Shown here: positions 55,613-63,542 of the stretch, one piece after another
How positions within the stretch are numbered: the stretch's first letter is position 1
How the letters are laid out: the number at the start of each line of letters is the position of its first letter
DNA from: Bacteroidales bacterium
GTDB lineage: Bacteria; Bacteroidota; Bacteroidia; Bacteroidales; Muribaculaceae
Assembly: GCA_910575545.1 (NCBI GenBank)
Contig: CAJTFH010000004.1
Coordinates: 112,292-176,291, forward strand
Direction of reading: 5' to 3'
DNA length: 64,000 bases
Program-made: the position numbers and the translations under genes
Notes under the pieces: generated by a model
The model's database searches: none
The model's input: the letters and a program-made list of their open reading frames with translations, nothing else
What the model was told of the DNA's origin: nothing

Positions 55613-55839
55613 ACGACATTGAAGAATGCAGAATAACGCAGGATAACCTGTATCTTTTGCTGCCGGGAAAGGTGAGCAAAATGGCGGTGATGTATGCTGA
55701 AGATTTCGGACTGCCTATCACAGAAGCCCTGACGCGTATATATCTGTCAACTACCTACAGCCAACTCGAAAGGGAAGAGACCAAACTGTGGCATTACGGG
55801 CCGGTGGCCCTGTATCAGATGTTTCTGGAAAACCACTAA
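55609..55839 (+). CDS. DUF3791-like small protein (second copy)
   Basis: 76 residues, in an ATGA overlap with the DUF3990 gene. The segment KVSKMAVMYAEDFGLPITEA with LTRIYLSTTYSQLEREETKL and WHYGPVALYQMFLE is a divergent DUF3791-type pattern. Two different small partners flank one ADP-ribosyltransferase-like gene, so one may be the antitoxin and the other an accessory factor. A terminator hairpin follows. Confidence 0.65.
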   Translation: MNDIEECRITQDNLYLLLPGKVSKMAVMYAEDFGLPITEALTRIYLSTTYSQLEREETKLWHYGPVALYQMFLENH

Positions 55840-55854
55840 TCACCAACATATAGA

Positions 55855-55892
55855 CATCGGCGCGTAATCCCGTTCCGGATTGCGCGCCGATG
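55855..55892. terminator. Bidirectional terminator between the DUF3990 locus and pgi
   Basis: Arms of 16 nt (CATCGGCGCGTAATCC and its inverse, one mismatch) around 6 nt, followed by CTTTTA on the plus strand. It sits between convergent genes. Confidence 0.75.
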
Positions 55893-55924
55893 CTTTTATT
55901 GCCTCCTCTATGAGGACGCCGGAA

Positions 55925-57265
55925 TCAGAGACGGGCTTTGATTGCGGCGGTTTCAGCCTCGTAGCCGGGCTTTTCGAGAAGGGCGAACATGTTACGCTTG
56001 TAGGCCTCCACGCCGGGTTGGTTGAAGGGGTTGACATCGAGCAGGTAGCCCGAGATGCCACACGCTTTCTCGAAGAAATATATTAGCTCTCCGAGGTATT
56101 CCTCTTTCAGTGCAGGGATGGTGATGCGCATGTTGGGCACTCCGCCGTCGACATGGGCAATGCGTGTGCCGAGTTCAGCCATTTTGTTTACAGCATCCAC
56201 ACGCTTCCCGGCCAGATAGTTAAGACCGTCGAGATTGGCTTCGTCGGAGGGGATGACAGTGGTGTGCTGGGCCGATTCAACCGACAGCACCGTCTCAAAG
56301 ATAGTGCGCTCACCCTCTTGTATCCACTGTCCCATCGAGTGTAGGTCGGTTGAGTTGTCAACAGCGGCAGGGAAGATGCCTTTGTGGTCTTTACCTTCTG
56401 ATTCGCCGTAGAGCTGTTTCCACCATTCGCCGAAGAAATGGAGTTTGGGATTGTAGTTAACGAGGATTTCAATCTTTTTACCGGCACGGTAAAGGGCATT
56501 GCGGGTAGTGGCATAGAGAAGCGACGGATTCTCGTCGTTAGCTGCCACGGTCGCTTTCTGCATACGGCGGGCGCCGTCGAGAAGGGCGCGGATGTCGAAC
56601 CCGGCCACGGCTATCGGAAGGAGGCCCACCGGGGTGAGAACCGAGAAACGGCCACCGACATTGTCGGCGATCACAAACGTCTTGTAACCTTCTTCTGTGG
56701 CGAGCTGGCGCAGCGCACCCTTATGTTCGTCGGTTATTGCAACGATGCGCTTCGAAGCCTCAGCCTTGCCGAGCTGGCTCTCAAGCTGCTCTTTGAGCAG
56801 GCGGAAGGCTATTGCCGGTTCGGTGGTTGTGCCCGACTTTGAGATTACTATGATGCCGAATTTCTTGTCGCGCAGCAAATCCTGAAGCTCGTTGAGATAG
56901 TCTTCGCCGATATTCTGTCCGGCGAACAGCACTCGGCAACGGCGCGCGTCGTCACTGCGGAGCATCGAAAACGAATCGCTCAGAGCCTCAATCACGGCTT
57001 TGGCGCCGAGATAGCTGCCGCCGATGCCGATAGCCACCACATAGTCGCAGCTTTCGCGCAAAACCTTGGCCGAAGCCTCTATCTCTGCCACCAGGCCATC
57101 CGGGGTTTCTTCGGGCAGGTTAACCCATCCGAGGAAATCAGAGCCGAGACCTGTGCCTTTATGTAGTTTTTCAAGCCCCTCGGCTGCTGCCGGGTTGAGA
57201 GCCTGAATCTGCTCGGCGGTTACGGTGCCGAGCACTTCTTTCACATTGACATTGATTGTTTTCAT
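55925..57265 (-). CDS. pgi: Glucose-6-phosphate isomerase
   Basis: 446 residues, ATG at 57265 ([12 protein letters not shown]). Interconverts glucose-6-phosphate and fructose-6-phosphate. SIS-fold motifs: [45 protein letters not shown] and the C-terminal [14 protein letters not shown] with the catalytic lysine. A minus-strand TAATTTTGC box lies at 57310-57318. Confidence 0.97.
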   Translation of the reverse strand: MKTINVNVKEVLGTVTAEQIQALNPAAAEGLEKLHKGTGLGSDFLGWVNLPEETPDGLVAEIEASAKVLRESCDYVVAIGIGGSYLGAKAVIEALSDSFSMLRSDDARRCRVLFAGQNIGEDYLNELQDLLRDKKFGIIVISKSGTTTEPAIAFRLLKEQLESQLGKAEASKRIVAITDEHKGALRQLATEEGYKTFVIADNVGGRFSVLTPVGLLPIAVAGFDIRALLDGARRMQKATVAANDENPSLLYATTRNALYRAGKKIEILVNYNPKLHFFGEWWKQLYGESEGKDHKGIFPAAVDNSTDLHSMGQWIQEGERTIFETVLSVESAQHTTVIPSDEANLDGLNYLAGKRVDAVNKMAELGTRIAHVDGGVPNMRITIPALKEEYLGELIYFFEKACGISGYLLDVNPFNQPGVEAYKRNMFALLEKPGYEAETAAIKARL

Positions 57266-57309
57266 TTTTATGTTGGTTTTAGGTTGTACCCTATTCATTA
57301 ATTCCGTTT

Positions 57310-57318
57310 GCAAAATTA
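57310..57318 (-). promoter_or_regulatory. pgi promoter -7 box
   Basis: TAATTTTGC on the minus strand, 45 nt before the pgi ATG; an in-frame upstream start would lie almost in the box. Confidence 0.5.
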
Positions 57319-57394
57319 CGTAGTTTCGGCCATACGGTCGTAACCAACCGGTTAAATTAAACGTAACGATGTTTTAATTGTGTCAACACCGCCG

Positions 57395-58633
57395 TTATTT
57401 TTTCCGCCACAGATAGAGCTTGTCTGACGGCCGCACTTTCTGCGCCACAGCGATAGAGAAACTGTCACCCTTCACGGCCTTTTCAACCGGTTCCAACCCA
57501 ACACGGATCTCCTCCACGGTCTGTATTATGGTGCCGGTGGTAGGCCCGGTAATCACAATCTCGTCGCCCACATGCAACTCACCAGTCTCCATATAGAACT
57601 CGGCCACCCCTATGTTAGAGAAATATCTCACACCTTTGGCGCGGTATTCCTTGACACGCGTTGCCGACGAACCGTATTTAGCCGACCATTCCCCCAGACG
57701 CTGGCCGAGATAATAGCCGTTCCAGAACCCCCGGTTGAAGATTTTCCCAAGCTGCCCGTCCCAGACGGCTATCTTTTCTTCTGAATATGTGCCATCGCAC
57801 ACGGCCTCTATCGCCTCGCTGTAGCACCTGACCGCCAGCGACACATACTCCGGACCGCGGGCGCGCCCCTCGATTTTAAACACCCTCACACCTGCGTCAA
57901 TCATCTTGTTGAGGAAATGGATGGTCTTAAGATCCTTTGGCGACATTATGTATTTATTCTCGACGGCAAGTTTGTCGCCCGTCTCAAGGTCAGTCACTTC
58001 ATAACCACGTCGGCAGATTTGCGTACATGCCCCGCGGTTGGCCGAGGAATTCATCTCATGCAGGCTCAGGTAGCATTTACCCGACACCGCCATGCACAAA
58101 GCCCCGTGGCAGAACATCTCGATGCGCACCAGCCCCCCCCGCGGGCCGCGCACGTCGTCGCGCATAATAGCGTCGGAAATGGCCTTCACCTGGTCGAGAT
58201 TAAGCTCACGGGCCAGCACCACAACATCGGCGAACTGCGAATAAAACTTCACCGTCTCAATGTTGGATATGCTCTGCTGGGTGGATATATGCACCTCCAC
58301 GCCGGCCCGCCGCGCATACATTATCGCCGCCATGTCGCTTGCGATGATGGCGGAAATGCCGCTCGCCGCCACCGCGTCGATTATGGCATGGCATTTGGCG
58401 ATATCCTCATCATAGATAATAGTATTGACCGTCAGATACGACTTCACATTGTGTTCGCAACAGATGCGGGCAATCTCCTTAAGATCATCAAGAGTGAAAT
58501 TCACACTAGACCGCGCCCTCATGTTCAGCCCCTCAACCCCGAAATATATCGCATCAGCCCCGGCATTGATTGCCGACCAAAGGCTTTCATAACTCCCCAC
58601 AGGAGCCATTATCTCAAAATCTTCTCGTTTCAT
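57395..58633 (-). CDS. U32 family peptidase-like protein (TrhP/YegQ type)
   Basis: 412 residues. The TIM-barrel N-part begins IMAPVGSYESLWSAINAGAD; the family's cysteine region EMFCHGALCMAVSGKCYLS and RGACTQICRRGYEV follow, then FKIEGRARGPEYVSL. Members such as TrhP take part in tRNA uridine-34 hydroxylation rather than proteolysis, with Fe-S-like cysteines. A beta-barrel C-domain (DEIVITGPTTGTIIQTVEE) is present. Monocistronic. Confidence 0.9.
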   Translation of the reverse strand: MKREDFEIMAPVGSYESLWSAINAGADAIYFGVEGLNMRARSSVNFTLDDLKEIARICCEHNVKSYLTVNTIIYDEDIAKCHAIIDAVAASGISAIIASDMAAIMYARRAGVEVHISTQQSISNIETVKFYSQFADVVVLARELNLDQVKAISDAIMRDDVRGPRGGLVRIEMFCHGALCMAVSGKCYLSLHEMNSSANRGACTQICRRGYEVTDLETGDKLAVENKYIMSPKDLKTIHFLNKMIDAGVRVFKIEGRARGPEYVSLAVRCYSEAIEAVCDGTYSEEKIAVWDGQLGKIFNRGFWNGYYLGQRLGEWSAKYGSSATRVKEYRAKGVRYFSNIGVAEFYMETGELHVGDEIVITGPTTGTIIQTVEEIRVGLEPVEKAVKGDSFSIAVAQKVRPSDKLYLWRKK

Positions 58634-58637
58634 AACC

Positions 58638-58646
58638 GCAAATTTA
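58638..58646 (-). promoter_or_regulatory. U32 gene -7 box
   Basis: TAAATTTGC on the minus strand directly before the ATG, suggesting a nearly leaderless mRNA. Confidence 0.4.
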
Positions 58647-58684
58647 CGAAAAATCCATATATTTGTTTGTTAATAGACAGTCGG

Positions 58685-58818
58685 AAGTCTTAAGTCGTAA
58701 GTTATAAATCATGAGCGGAGAGCAGGATTATAAGGAGAGGGCATCCTCATCATTTCAACACCTTATCCCCCTCATTTTCCACCTGATCTTGCGACTCGTG
58801 ACTTACGACTTACGACTT
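58685..58818. repeat. Inverted pair of heptanucleotide repeat tracts
   Basis: Plus-strand units AAGTCTT, AAGTCGT, AAGTTAT, AAATCAT (58685-58712) face minus-strand units AAGTCGT, AAGTCGT, AAGTCAC, GAGTCGC (58789-58818) across 76 bp. The arms can pair over AAGTCGTAAGT. It fills the gap between the divergent U32 and LOG genes. Confidence 0.65.
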
Positions 58819-58829
58819 TACAACCTCAT

Positions 58830-59375
58830 ATGAAAATAGCAGTTTATTGTTCAGCCCGGACAGGGCTTCCGGCAGAAGTCATTGAAGATGCCCGCACACT
58901 CGGCAACGCAATAGGGAAAGGAGGCCACACCCTCGTATATGGCGGCCTGTCGATGGGCCTGATGGACGTGGTATCGTGCGCCGTAGCCGAAGCCGGCGGC
59001 AAAGTAACGGGAGTAGTGCCGGCAACCCGCCAAGACCGCGAAAACCCCGTCAACAGCGTCAACATCCTGGTAAACTCGCTCCACGAGCGCAAACAGATCA
59101 TGGAAGAGAACGCCGACCTGTTCGTTGCCCTCGACGGTGGCTACGGCACTCTCGACGAAATAATGTCGGCATTGGCAACCATGTCGTTCTTCAACGAACC
59201 CAAACCCCTGTTAGTGCTCAACCGCGACAACCTCTACACACCCCTGCAACTCATGTTCAACGAAATGGAGACTCGCGGTCTTATGACTCCCCAAGTCGCA
59301 GGGCGAATCAGCTTCCACTCCGACATAGCATCATTACTATCCCAACTTCACACGCTGCAGAGCGTTTATATTTAA
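58830..59375 (+). CDS. LOG-family protein (TIGR00730, nucleotide phosphoribohydrolase)
   Basis: 181 residues. Rossmann-like fold with the LOG signature GGYGTLDEIMSAL (PGGxGTxxE variant) and the upstream GKGGHTLVYGGLSMGLM. Members cleave nucleoside 5'-monophosphates to free base and ribose phosphate; cytokinin production is the plant role and should not be assumed here. 36 nt before the adenosyltransferase gene, so probably one operon. Confidence 0.9.
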   Translation: MKIAVYCSARTGLPAEVIEDARTLGNAIGKGGHTLVYGGLSMGLMDVVSCAVAEAGGKVTGVVPATRQDRENPVNSVNILVNSLHERKQIMEENADLFVALDGGYGTLDEIMSALATMSFFNEPKPLLVLNRDNLYTPLQLMFNEMETRGLMTPQVAGRISFHSDIASLLSQLHTLQSVYI

Positions 59376-59411
59376 CCGGGCTGATACCCACAGAAGTCAC
59401 ACATCAGTTAT

Positions 59412-59969
59412 ATGAAAATCTACACACGCACCGGCGATGCCGGCAAAACCTCACTCGTAGGAGGCAAACGGGTCGACAAACACTCCACCCGCCTCGAAGC
59501 CTACGGCACAATCGACGAACTCAACTCATTCCTCGGACTGTTGGCGGCAGAGCCCGTCATAGCACGAGAAAAAGCCACATCATCAACCCTGACAACCGTG
59601 CAGAGCCGCCTGTTCGACATCGGCGCATACCTCGCTACCGATAACACCGACAATCCCGGTTTGCAGCCGTCAGGGCTGTCGGAATCCGACGTGGCGCATC
59701 TTGAGCGCCAAATCGACATAATCACCCCCCAATTGCCACAGTTGAAATCATTCATCCTCCCCGGCGGATGCCATGCCGCCGCCCACGCCCAGGTATGCCG
59801 TGCGGTATGCCGCCGTGCCGAGCGCCGCATCCTCGCCTTGGCCGCCGAAGCATCAGTGGCACCGCTGGTGGTGCGCTACATCAACCGCCTTTCAGATTAT
59901 CTGTTCACCGTTGCACGCTTCGCCAACACCCTGACATCCACCCCGGAAACCCCATGGAAGCCATCATAG
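59412..59969 (+). CDS. PduO-type cob(I)alamin adenosyltransferase
   Basis: 185 residues. IYTRTGDAGKTSLVGGKRVDKH at the start is the ATP-binding signature (read here in two parts, IYTRTGDAGKTSL and GGKRVDKH), with YGTIDELNSFLG, FILPGGCHAAAHAQVCRAVCRR and the C-terminal YINRLSDYLFTVAR. Makes adenosylcobalamin from corrinoid and ATP. This links to MeaB (30-31 kb) and an expected methylmalonyl-CoA mutase outside the window. Confidence 0.95.
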   Translation: MKIYTRTGDAGKTSLVGGKRVDKHSTRLEAYGTIDELNSFLGLLAAEPVIAREKATSSTLTTVQSRLFDIGAYLATDNTDNPGLQPSGLSESDVAHLERQIDIITPQLPQLKSFILPGGCHAAAHAQVCRAVCRRAERRILALAAEASVAPLVVRYINRLSDYLFTVARFANTLTSTPETPWKPS

Positions 59970-60125
59970 GAACAGGCAAACAGTTAAAAATGGCAGAACA
60001 ACCGCAATATTTAACCACGCCCCACGTTATTCCCATGAATCATGCCGCCGGCAACATGCCGGCCCGACCGGACAGGCCACTCGGCCATCCCGCATAAGAA
60101 TAACCGAATTAAAGCATAACACCCT

Positions 60126-60347
60126 ATGTATTGGACACTTGAACTCGCATCAAAACTTGAGGACGCACCATGGCCAGCAACACGCGAAGAGCTTATTGAC
60201 TACGCACAGCGTTCCGGTGCCCCCCTCGAAGTAATCGAAAACCTCCAGGAAATCGAAGACGAAGGCGAAACCTACGAATGCATCGAAGACATCTGGCCCG
60301 ACTACCCCTCCAAAGAAGACTTCTTCTTCAACGAAGAGGAATACTGA
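60126..60347 (+). CDS. DUF2795 family small acidic protein
   Basis: 73 residues, highly acidic: YWTLELASKLEDAPWPATRE, then VIENLQEIEDEGETYECIED and the tail DFFFNEEEY. DUF2795 is a small helical family of unknown function; the Bacteroidetes form often ends in this acidic tail. The last seven codons recur twice downstream (62.65 and 62.98 kb). A terminator follows. Confidence 0.88.
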   Translation: MYWTLELASKLEDAPWPATREELIDYAQRSGAPLEVIENLQEIEDEGETYECIEDIWPDYPSKEDFFFNEEEY

Positions 60348-60376
60348 GCAATAAATTTATATAAACACTTAACAAT

Positions 60377-60412
60377 CAATGGCTAAGAAATAAATAATTT
60401 TCTTGGCCATTG
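60377..60412 (+). terminator. Terminator after the DUF2795 gene
   Basis: CAATGGCTAAGAAA is inverted as TTTCTTGGCCATTG around 8 nt (one mismatch), followed by a T-rich stretch. Confidence 0.6.
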
Positions 60413-60474
60413 CTGTTTTACCCCATAGTTTTCTTTGCCAAAATCTATTTTCTTGACTAGCTTCAGCGATATTC

Positions 60475-60984
60475 TTGGCTAAATTCCGACAGTCCTCAGA
60501 GGTTTGTGAGTATCGCAAGAAACAAAGTGCGCAACCTAAACTGATTGATTTTAAATATAGCAACCTAATATGGTTGCATATAAATCATGACTACAATCAG
60601 GCTGCAAAAATCCTCTCGGCAAACTTGTGGCTTATAGCCACAACTTATATTGCCGTACTCTCCCCCACATCAGTTTTGATAAAATCATTCATTGAATATG
60701 AGAAATGGCTCCCGACGGATGCATCTTTGAAAGGTCTGCCAAACGCGGGTAAATGGATAGGGTATCTTGAGAGGATACTCATCTTGACCTTTATTTTTAC
60801 CGGCAATATTGAGGGAGTCGGTTTTCTATTGGCTGCCAAATCCGTATTTCGTTTCGGCGAGCTAAACAGGGCAAAAGATATAAAGACTACAGAGTATGTA
60901 CTAATCGGCACATTCACCAGTTTCACAATAGCCATAATGCTCGGCTTTGGCGTTGACTGGCTTATGGAGATGAATTTAGAATGA
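60475..60984 (+). pseudogene. C-terminal fragment of a DUF3307 membrane protein
   Basis: Residues about 90-165 of this 169-codon frame match the C-terminal half of DUF3307 proteins by pattern: GKWIGYLERILILTFIFTGN, then GFLLAAKSVFRFGEL, EYVLIGTFTSFTIAIMLGFG. The usual N-terminal membrane domain is missing or replaced; the frame begins with a TTG and no promoter is seen. DUF3307 genes normally pair with satD, which is absent. Likely a remnant carried on the island inserted after the DUF2795 gene. Confidence 0.65.
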
Positions 60985-61056
60985 TAGGGAATTATAAAAT
61001 TGATCGTGTTTAATACTTCAATGCAAGAGTAAATCACTTTCACATTCCGGCAGATA

Positions 61057-62415
61057 CTACTGATAGAGATTTAGGAAGTCGGGGAGTTCCGGAGACAGGT
61101 ACCGTGGCACGCCATCTTTTGTCATATTGCCGTTTTTATCAATCATAATATGAGTCGGATAGCCTTGAACGTTAAGATGACCCAAAATCTGATCGGTCAT
61201 TTCCACATCGTCTATGTCTATAAAAATATGTATAGTATTTGATATAGTGGGGACTAATTTAATCCAGTTATCCTTGCTTGAATTAAGCCAGATTACAGCA
61301 AATCTGATGTTGCTGTCTTTGAAATGCTCTCTCAGTGACTCACTCCCTTTTAGTCCCGCACGGCATGCGCCGCACCAAGTCGCACTTATGTCAAGGTATA
61401 TAGGGTGGCCTTTGTATTCATTTATAAGCCATTTCACAGGATTCTCATCGATAAGTTCCTTGATTTCTCCATCAGCATAGACAATGATGCCGCCGTGCTT
61501 AATCCCGTCGATTGAAATGTCGTTGACATGATGATCATGTCCATAAAGCCGGTCATAATATTTCTTATTGAAAAACACAGATCTATCCGGCACAGGAACA
61601 TCCTCATCACATGCGTACATTATATCGCGGACAGTTCCTACCGGGGCGTTGTCCCTGATATCAGGGAAATGATTCATTATCGCGGTAAGGTGATATGGAA
61701 AGATCATTATCTTTGTATTTTCGTCATTAAAGATGTCAAAGATGGAATCAAGGAAAAAGGCACGCTTTTCTTCAATATCCCTTCCTCTATAGCCTAATGC
61801 GGAATTTGCAATAGCATAAATATTATCAGCATATAACATCGAGATTACTTCGTCAGACAAATTGTGCTTCCGAGCATAAATGTCAATACTGTCTCGCCCC
61901 TGCCTGACATATTCCTTAAATACATGCATATATTCTTCAAATGCAACAGTATTAGCGGGCAAATGAACCGCATTTATTAGTGAGCTCAGATAATGAAATG
62001 CAGAATTATACTGCTGATTTATTTCTGCATGGTCTCCGGAGAATGAGACTGAAAGCGGAGAGGTGGAGGCATCAATATCCATATATATGGAATCGCCGGG
62101 AGCAGCAAATGCGTTGATGAAGTTGCGTCTGTTATAGTTTACGGTGAACGTGTGAGGATAGGACAGTGGAATCTTATGGCAGAAAGAATCATTGCTGTCA
62201 AGTTCGCATATTTCCCTCACACTCTTGTCGGATGGATCACATTCGATTATCGTGGCGGTGCGTGGCATCCTTTCTGCGATGTTCCAGAAGCGACCTGATA
62301 CTATTATCGAGTCCTGTGTTGATGTTTCAGCCGAAGAATCTGACCCTTTTGCCGTGCATGGAACTGATGCAATAAGCATTAAGGATGCAATTATCGTAAG
62401 AATTCTATTTGTCAT
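61057..62415 (-). CDS. Exported TlpA-like thioredoxin-fold protein
   Basis: 452 residues, ATG at 62415. Signal peptide (NRILTIIASLMLIASVPCTA). A DUF4369-like N-domain (residues about 40-130) is followed by a helical region and a C-terminal thioredoxin fold with ATWCGACRAGLKG as the CxxC site and GYPTHIMIDKNGNMTKDG near the end (cis-Pro loop GYPT). Predicted periplasmic disulfide reductase. AT-richer than the core genes; lies alone in the island. Confidence 0.88.
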   Translation of the reverse strand: MTNRILTIIASLMLIASVPCTAKGSDSSAETSTQDSIIVSGRFWNIAERMPRTATIIECDPSDKSVREICELDSNDSFCHKIPLSYPHTFTVNYNRRNFINAFAAPGDSIYMDIDASTSPLSVSFSGDHAEINQQYNSAFHYLSSLINAVHLPANTVAFEEYMHVFKEYVRQGRDSIDIYARKHNLSDEVISMLYADNIYAIANSALGYRGRDIEEKRAFFLDSIFDIFNDENTKIMIFPYHLTAIMNHFPDIRDNAPVGTVRDIMYACDEDVPVPDRSVFFNKKYYDRLYGHDHHVNDISIDGIKHGGIIVYADGEIKELIDENPVKWLINEYKGHPIYLDISATWCGACRAGLKGSESLREHFKDSNIRFAVIWLNSSKDNWIKLVPTISNTIHIFIDIDDVEMTDQILGHLNVQGYPTHIMIDKNGNMTKDGVPRYLSPELPDFLNLYQ

Positions 62416-62647
62416 AACCATTATCTTGTTTCGTTTTTCAAGCATGTCTTATCTGCGTGAAGACATTCAACTTTTCGCACAAAAATATATTTTCAAACTA
62501 AAAAGTCTTCCGACAAATATACTCAAAAGTCATAGATGATAACGAATAATAAACCGAAAATTGTCTTATTGCCTCAGAAGTCGCGGTTTGTTTGTCCACT
62601 TTTCATTACAAATTGCGTAACTTGCTGATATAATGGGATAAGACATC

Positions 62648-62670
62648 TTTTCAACGAGGAGGAATACTAA
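62648..62670 (+). repeat. Second copy of the DUF2795 gene 3' end (att-like)
   Basis: TTCAACGAGGAGGAATACTAA encodes FNEEEY and stop, exactly as the end of the DUF2795 gene, with only synonymous differences. Upstream the frame is closed after a few codons, so only the tail is present. A terminator hairpin (start of R3) follows, as one follows the intact gene. Confidence 0.7.
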
Positions 62671-62705
62671 ACTGCCACACTACACATAATAACCTATAAA
62701 TCAAT

Positions 62706-62880
62706 GGCGTTGTGTCGAAATTCGACCAACGCCTTTTTGGCATCCGGATGGAGAGGGTGCTGTCAGAATGGTTCAGATGGTAGGAGCCTGAGGGTGAGGG
62801 TGAAGGGAGTTGACTAAGGTCAATGACCGAACCCGAAGCCCTCGGGCGACGACCCAGATGAGCCATTATGACACACCCTC
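62706..62880 (+). repeat. 175-bp structured repeat, copy R3
   Basis: Third copy, 35 nt after the second DUF2795 tail copy. Differs from R2 at two positions by eye (GGCGTTG stem, T5G after the hairpin). The stem change improves the hairpin pairing (GGCGTTG with CAACGCC). Confidence 0.88.
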
Positions 62881-62980
62881 ATTGTTGTTTCTACTCAATT
62901 TACGCCGTCAGACCGTGAAATATGTTTGTCCATATTACACTACATATTTTATAACTAATTGATATACATAGCATGTAGAC

Positions 62981-63003
62981 TTTTCAACGAGGAGGAGTAT
63001 TGA
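62981..63003 (+). repeat. Third copy of the DUF2795 gene 3' end (att-like)
   Basis: TTCAACGAGGAGGAGTATTGA again encodes FNEEEY and stop, with three synonymous differences from the second copy. A terminator hairpin lies 45 nt further on. Confidence 0.7.
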
Positions 63004-63047
63004 TATGAAATCCGCTCGATTTTAAAATATAAACCACTAATACATAG

Positions 63048-63088
63048 GCGATTGACAAAAAGCAGAGTAAACTTGTCAATCGCTTTTT
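63048..63088 (+). terminator. Terminator after the third DUF2795 tail copy
   Basis: GCGATTGACAA is inverted as TTGTCAATCGC around 14 nt and followed by T5. Confidence 0.75.
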
Positions 63089-63146
63089 GTATCCTTTCAC
63101 TGCAAAACAAACTTGTCTGTTTTCAGACATTTAGCTCCGCATAAAT

Positions 63147-63472
63147 TTGTCAACTTGTCTGTTTTTCATTAAATTTACATCAATTACCTTCGTATTGAAG
63201 CGCCTTGACTCCGAATACAGCCGTAACAAGATTGGCTACAGCCGTTATAAGAACGGACAAAGCTGCATGAACATCTTTCAGCAGTTCTTGCGCGCCACAC
63301 CTTCGCCGTGCTTGCAATCAACGATGGACTTACCATGACCGTTGTAAGCCGTCTGCTCGGACACAGCTCCACCGACATCACCGAGAAGGTCTATGCAAAA
63401 CTGCTGCCCCAGACCCTCACCGCCGAGGTCGAAAGGCTGCATTACTCATTCCTACCAAGCGAATTGTCATAA
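63147..63472 (+). pseudogene. Tyrosine recombinase/integrase with internal deletion
   Basis: Two ends of one integrase joined in different frames. The first part (to about 63292) has YSRNKIGYSRYKNG and NIFQQFL, typical of the N-terminal DNA-binding domain; the second (63293-63472) reads RHTFAVLAINDGL, VVSRLLGHSS and ITEKVYAKLL, the end of the catalytic domain with its last histidine and the tyrosine nucleophile. The middle, including the first catalytic arginine, is gone. Non-functional. Its place next to the duplicated gene tails fits a former integrative element. Confidence 0.75.
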
Positions 63473-63542
63473 ACTTCATATAACTTTGCATATGGAATCT
63501 ACGCAAAAAAAATGAGAAATAATATATCAACCTGACGAAACC

